From the NCBI GenBank assembly GCA_018903055.1, contig JAHIPW010000171.1, positions 1-8,844 of the forward strand: a stretch of DNA of 8,844 nt, in the 5' to 3' direction. A program made the position numbers and the translations under genes. The number at the start of each line of letters is the position of its first letter. Position 1 is the stretch's first letter. Shown here piece by piece: positions 5,936-8,844 of the stretch. This DNA is from DRGV01 sp018903055 [NCBI: bacterium] (GTDB lineage: Bacteria > UBP18 > UBA7526). The notes under the pieces were generated by a model that was not told the origin of the DNA, searched no databases, and was given only the letters and a program-made list of their open reading frames with translations.

Positions 5936-7411
5936 ATGGTTCAATTAAGCCAGTTATTGGATGCTCTAAAAGAAAAGGAGGTCTGTGGCCCCCAAGATAT
6001 AGAGATTGAAGAGATTGCCTATAATTCGAAAAAAGCGAAGAGAAATTCGCTTTTTGTTGCTATTCCCGGCTTCCGGGCTGATGGTCACCGCTTCATAAAC
6101 GAAGCCCTTCTCAGGGGAGTACGAACAGTAGTCATGGAGAAAAAGATTCCTTTAGGAGAGGGAATAACCGGGATTCGAGTGCCAAATGCCAGGAAGGCCC
6201 TGGCCCTTCTGGCAGATAGATTCTATCATCACCCCTCAAGGAAAATTAGACTCATCGGAATTACGGGCACCAATGGAAAGACCACCACCTCCTATCTTAT
6301 CGAGGCCATTTTGACCGCAGATAAGAGACCCTGCGGTCTCCTGGGGACCATTGCCCACAAGATAGGCAGTAAAACCATCCCCGCCCAGATCACTACTCCG
6401 GAGTCACTCGACCTTCAGTCCATGCTCGCCTACCTGGTAGAGAAGAAAATCAAATATGCAGTGATGGAGGTCTCAAGCCATGCTTTGGAACTTTCCCGCA
6501 TTGAAGGGGTGAAGTTCTCCATAGCGGTCTTTACCAATCTTTCCATTGATCATCTCGACTTCCATCAGACAGTAGAGAATTACTTAGAAGTAAAGACCAG
6601 GCTCTTCACTGGGCTAGCGAAGAAAGCCTTGGCCGTTATAAACATTGATGATCTAAAGGGTAGCTACATAAGAGAGAGGACCCTTTGCCCTATCTTGACC
6701 TATGGAATAGAAAAAAAAGCAGATATCAGGGCAAGGAGGATAGATTTAAGTCTAAAAGGGAGTAGTTTTAAGGTGCAGACCCCGGGCTGGGAGCTGGATA
6801 TCGACCTCCCCCTTCCTGGAAGGCATAACATCTACAATGCCCTGGCTGCTATCGCGGTTGCCTTTCTTCTAAAAATTCCCCCCTCTGCCATTAAGAAAGG
6901 CCTGGAGAAGGTAGGGAATATACCAGGAAGATTTGAAAAAATTGATGAAGGCCAGGATTTTTCGGTGATCGTTGACTATGCCCATACGGACGATGCTTTA
7001 GGGAAGGTGCTCTCCACCTGTCGGGATTTGACAAAGGGAAGGGTAATCTTGGTCTTTGGTTGTGGAGGGGATCGGGATAGATCGAAGAGACCCTTAATGG
7101 GTGAGGTATCAGCGAAGTATAGCAACTATACTATAATTACCAATGATAATCCGCGTAGTGAGGAGCCCCTGAGTATCGTCTCAGGCATTGAGGTAGGAAT
7201 GAAGAGGGAGGACGGTAGATATACCATCATTCTCGATCGGAAGGAGGCCATTAGGAAGGCAATAGAAGAGGCCGCCCCGGGCGACCTAGTCTTAATCGCA
7301 GGAAAGGGGCATGAAACCACCCAGATCATTGGGACCCAGGTTCTCCCCTTCGATGATCGAGAAGTTGTTAGAAGGATATTGAAGGATCAGAAATCGGTTG
7401 TCAGAAAATAG
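5936..7411 (+). CDS. murE: UDP-MurNAc-tripeptide synthetase (meso-diaminopimelate-adding)
   Basis: Cytoplasmic Mur ligase that adds the third stem residue to UDP-MurNAc-L-Ala-D-Glu using ATP. At 491 residues it has family length. The N-terminal substrate domain has LFVAIPGFRADGHRFI. The ATP-binding P-loop is G108-ITGTNGKTTT. TTPESLDLQ and VMEVSSHALELSR follow, then the DHLDFH region with K220 in EVKTRLF as the likely carbamylated lysine. GRHNIYNALAA, GRFEKI and DYAHTDDAL come next, the last where most enzymes read HTPDAL. D404-N-P-R407 is the motif of meso-diaminopimelate-adding enzymes, so the third residue is probably meso-DAP, not lysine; the C-terminal GKGHE is also present. The final residues (KSVVRK) and stop sit in a short direct repeat. 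The 173-nt gap to murF is full of inverted repeats. Confidence 0.96.
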   Translation: MVQLSQLLDALKEKEVCGPQDIEIEEIAYNSKKAKRNSLFVAIPGFRADGHRFINEALLRGVRTVVMEKKIPLGEGITGIRVPNARKALALLADRFYHHPSRKIRLIGITGTNGKTTTSYLIEAILTADKRPCGLLGTIAHKIGSKTIPAQITTPESLDLQSMLAYLVEKKIKYAVMEVSSHALELSRIEGVKFSIAVFTNLSIDHLDFHQTVENYLEVKTRLFTGLAKKALAVINIDDLKGSYIRERTLCPILTYGIEKKADIRARRIDLSLKGSSFKVQTPGWELDIDLPLPGRHNIYNALAAIAVAFLLKIPPSAIKKGLEKVGNIPGRFEKIDEGQDFSVIVDYAHTDDALGKVLSTCRDLTKGRVILVFGCGGDRDRSKRPLMGEVSAKYSNYTIITNDNPRSEEPLSIVSGIEVGMKREDGRYTIILDRKEAIRKAIEEAAPGDLVLIAGKGHETTQIIGTQVLPFDDREVVRRILKDQKSVVRK

Positions 7412-7419
7412 AAATCGGT
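7389..7419 (+). repeat. Short direct repeat spanning the murE stop codon
   Basis: AGAAATCGGT occurs at 7389-7398 and 7410-7419 (21-nt period). The first copy codes for part of the MurE tail; the second begins within the TAG stop at 7409-7411 and extends into the gap. Confidence 0.6.
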
Positions 7420-7420
7420 A

Positions 7421-7487
7421 GGGAAAACAGAAAACAGAGAACGGGAAAATACTGATTTCAGTTTTCCAATTTCGCTACTGTTTTCCC
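7421..7487 (+). repeat. Nested inverted repeats in the murE-murF gap
   Basis: GGGAAAACAG (7421-7430) is perfectly complementary to CTGTTTTCCC (7478-7487). Inside it, GGAAAA-TA-CTG (7444-7454) can pair with CAGTTTTCC (7459-7467) around a 4-nt loop with a 2-nt bulge. The structure lies just after the murE stop. It has no U-run directly after a GC-rich stem, so I do not call it a terminator. Confidence 0.6.
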
Positions 7488-7491
7488 CGGC

Positions 7492-7514
7492 CTCGCTCCG
7501 CGAAGCGGGGCGGG
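7492..7514 (+). repeat. GC-rich hairpin with GCGAAGC core
   Basis: CTCGCTCCGC (7492-7501) pairs with GCGGGGCGGG (7505-7514) over 10 bp, including two G-T pairs, around a GAA triloop. The tip is GCGAAGC (7500-7506), the heptamer also found in the ftsL and murE leaders. CAGATTT follows, without a U-tract, so a terminator role is unlikely. Confidence 0.65.
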
Positions 7515-7537
7515 CAGATTTCTGTCAACTGTTTTCA

Positions 7538-7565
7538 TTGTTACCTGTTCAATGTTCAATATAAA
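7538..7565 (+). promoter_or_regulatory. Candidate promoter for murF
   Basis: TTGTTA (7538-7543, 4 of 6 matches to the -35 consensus) and TATAAA (7560-7565, 5 of 6 to the -10) are separated by 16 nt. The predicted start is near 7572, just before the murF ribosome-binding site AGGAG (7578-7582). The tandem heptamer GTTCAAT (7547-7553, 7554-7560) fills the spacer. AT-rich sequence gives such matches by chance, so confidence is limited. Confidence 0.35.
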
Positions 7566-7584
7566 ATGAAAGTAAGCAGGAGAG

Positions 7585-8844
7585 ATGGAGAAGCTAAAAG
7601 TAAGTGAATTAGTAAAAGCTACTGGAGGAAGGTTGATCCAGGGGAACCCAAAGGGAAAAATCTCCGGAATCTCTACTGATAGCCGCAAGATAGAGAAGAA
7701 TGAGCTATTCATCGCCTTAAAGGGACCGAGATATGATGGCCATGACTTCGTCCAGGAAGCGATTAAAAAAGGCACCTCTGGAATTTTAGTCTCTCAATCA
7801 CCGATCACCGATCACTCCGCCCCAGAGGGGCGAGACCTCGCCTCTGGCGGGCGATCACCGATCACCATCTTGGTAAGAGATACCCTCAGGGCCTTGGGTC
7901 AGATTGCTAAATATTACCGGGAGAAGTTCACTCTACCAGTAATTGCTGTGACCGGGTCAACGGGCAAGACGACCACCAAGGATATGATTGCCTCCATCCT
8001 CTCTTTAGAGCGCGCTGTCTTAAAGACTCAAGGGAACTTCAATAATGAGGTCGGAGTTCCTCTTACCCTATTCCGCCTTTCCCGAGAGCATGAGGTTGCC
8101 GTCTTAGAGCTGGGGATGAGTGCCTTAGGGGAGATCGAAAGACTCACCAGAATCTCCTCTCCTAAGATCGGGGTGATGACCAATGTGGGAGAGGTTCATT
8201 TGCAGTATCTGGGCAATATCCAGAGGGTGGCCCGGGCAGAGGCCGAGCTGGTCTATGCCCTAGGGAAGGATGATGTAGCCATCCTCAATATTGATGACCC
8301 CTACGTAAGGGAGATGAGGAAGGGAATAAAGGCAAGGATAATCACCTATGGCATAAGGAGAAGGGCCCAGGTCAGGGCCCAGAGAATTGAGAACCTAAGA
8401 GAGGAGGGGATGAGGTTTATCTTAAGGATAGGGAAGGAGACCTTCCCCCTTCGACTGCGATGTCTCGGTTGTCACAATATATATAATGCCCTGGCAGCCA
8501 CCTCCGCTGCCCATGCCTTAGGTATGAAGAGAAAGATGATCCAAGAGGGGCTATCCCAGTTCCCGCCCCTGGCGGGAAGGATGAGGATAATCAAGATGAG
8601 GGGCTTTACCATTCTCGACGATACCTACAACGCCTCTCCCAAGTCTTTTATCGCCGCCATCGAGACCTTAAGGGGCCTCTCCCCAAAGGGGAGGAAGATA
8701 ATAGTAGCGGGAGATATGTTAGAACTGGGAGAAAGGGCTCTTCTGGCCCACAAAGAGACTGGAATATATGTTGCTCATTCAGGAATAGATAGACTCATTA
8801 CCTGTGGGAATCTGGCCGAATACATCGCCCAGGGAGCGATAGAA
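7585..8844 (+). CDS. murF: UDP-MurNAc-tripeptide:D-Ala-D-Ala ligase (3' partial, with in-frame repeat insertion)
   Basis: Cytoplasmic Mur ligase that adds D-Ala-D-Ala to UDP-MurNAc-tripeptide, the step after MurE. The frame starts at ATG 7585 behind AGGAG (7578-7582) and runs open to the right edge: 420 codons, likely a few dozen short of the end. Domain I (about 1-115) has ISTDSRKIEKNELFIALKGPRYDGHDFV. The ATP P-loop is G124-STGKTTT. QGNFNNEVGVP (149-159), LELGMSALGEIE, MTNVGEVHLQYLG, CHNIYNALAA (296-305), LDDTYNASP (344-352) and AGDMLELGERA follow in family order, and NNEVG and DDTYNASP separate MurF from other Mur ligases. Residues about 72-94 are an extra loop encoded by a palindromic repeat; without one 57-nt period the text would read SQSPITILVRDTLRALG, close to normal spacing. 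An antisense frame across the start is not a gene. Confidence 0.95.
   Translation, partial: MEKLKVSELVKATGGRLIQGNPKGKISGISTDSRKIEKNELFIALKGPRYDGHDFVQEAIKKGTSGILVSQSPITDHSAPEGRDLASGGRSPITILVRDTLRALGQIAKYYREKFTLPVIAVTGSTGKTTTKDMIASILSLERAVLKTQGNFNNEVGVPLTLFRLSREHEVAVLELGMSALGEIERLTRISSPKIGVMTNVGEVHLQYLGNIQRVARAEAELVYALGKDDVAILNIDDPYVREMRKGIKARIITYGIRRRAQVRAQRIENLREEGMRFILRIGKETFPLRLRCLGCHNIYNALAATSAAHALGMKRKMIQEGLSQFPPLAGRMRIIKMRGFTILDDTYNASPKSFIAAIETLRGLSPKGRKIIVAGDMLELGERALLAHKETGIYVAHSGIDRLITCGNLAEYIAQGAIE
7797..7866 (+). repeat. Palindromic repeat inserted in frame in murF
   Basis: The 13-mer ATCACCGATCACC occurs at 7797-7809 and 7854-7866, a 57-nt period (19 codons). Between the copies lies an imperfect palindrome: CCGCC (7817-7821), AGAGG (7824-7828) and CGAG (7831-7834) pair with CTCG (7837-7840), CCTCT (7841-7845) and GGCGG (7846-7850), with two 2-nt bulges. 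A shorter alternative hairpin is CGCCCC-AGA-GGGGCG (7819-7833 region). It adds the peptide SPITDHSAPEGRDLASGGR-type sequence to the first domain of MurF without breaking the frame. Confidence 0.8.

Noticed and set aside
7566-7584. ATG at 7566 as the murF start
   Set aside because: It is out of frame with the MurF reading frame. ATG at 7585 follows AGGAG and begins the expected N-terminus.
7458-7775. Antisense 105-codon open frame across the murE-murF gap and murF start
   Set aside because: It overlaps a clear MurF N-terminus and a repeat-filled gap, and its product shows no recognisable domain. It is a shadow of murF.
1-8844. Transposase, phage, toxin-antitoxin or defence genes
   Set aside because: All sizeable coding regions are accounted for by envelope and wall genes. 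No remaining frame shows a convincing domain.

Overview
The window (8,844 bp) reads as a chromosomal cell-envelope and division locus from a diderm (Gram-negative-type) bacterium. Outer-membrane linkage genes of the Tol/TonB type imply two membranes. The MurE ligase carries the DNPR motif of meso-diaminopimelate-adding enzymes. Base composition is moderate and mosaic: the tol half is AT-richer and the mur half GC-richer. I cannot name the species. Spacers full of simple repeat words and small palindromes, and a MurE motif reading HTDDAL instead of HTPDAL, would suit an uncultured candidate-phylum lineage (for example PVC-related/Omnitrophota-like), but that is an impression, not a result.

Region 1 (1-3351) is a tight tol/ton operon on the + strand: a coiled-coil plus LysM protein cut by the left edge, an unusually short tolQ/exbB, tolR/exbD (4-nt overlap with tolQ), a TonB/TolA-like spanning protein, and tolB. 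Together they would form a proton-driven inner-membrane motor (TolQR), a periplasm-spanning rod and a periplasmic propeller protein. No pal is in view.

Region 2 (3496-8844) is the front of a dcw (division and cell wall) cluster on the same strand: ftsL, a PASTA-bearing class B penicillin-binding protein (ftsI), murE, and murF running off the right edge. The mraZ and rsmH genes that often precede ftsL are not present between tolB and ftsL.

The most notable signal is a family of short repeats and palindromes around and inside the dcw genes. Three consecutive genes (ftsL, ftsI, murE) start with the same arrangement, AAGCGAGGG, four bases, ATG. The ftsL and murE leaders also share an identical 19-mer, and the ftsL copy carries an extra 57 bp palindromic insert. 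The heptamer GCGAAGC, known to form a very stable DNA mini-hairpin, occurs four times by eye, only in spacers. The murF coding region carries an in-frame, hairpin-forming 57 bp repeat insertion. The ftsL and murE stop codons lie within or at the edge of short direct repeats. I infer that small palindromic repeats have colonised this locus and been recruited as ribosome-binding sites and as peptide. I saw no CRISPR array, RNA gene, transposase or defence gene.
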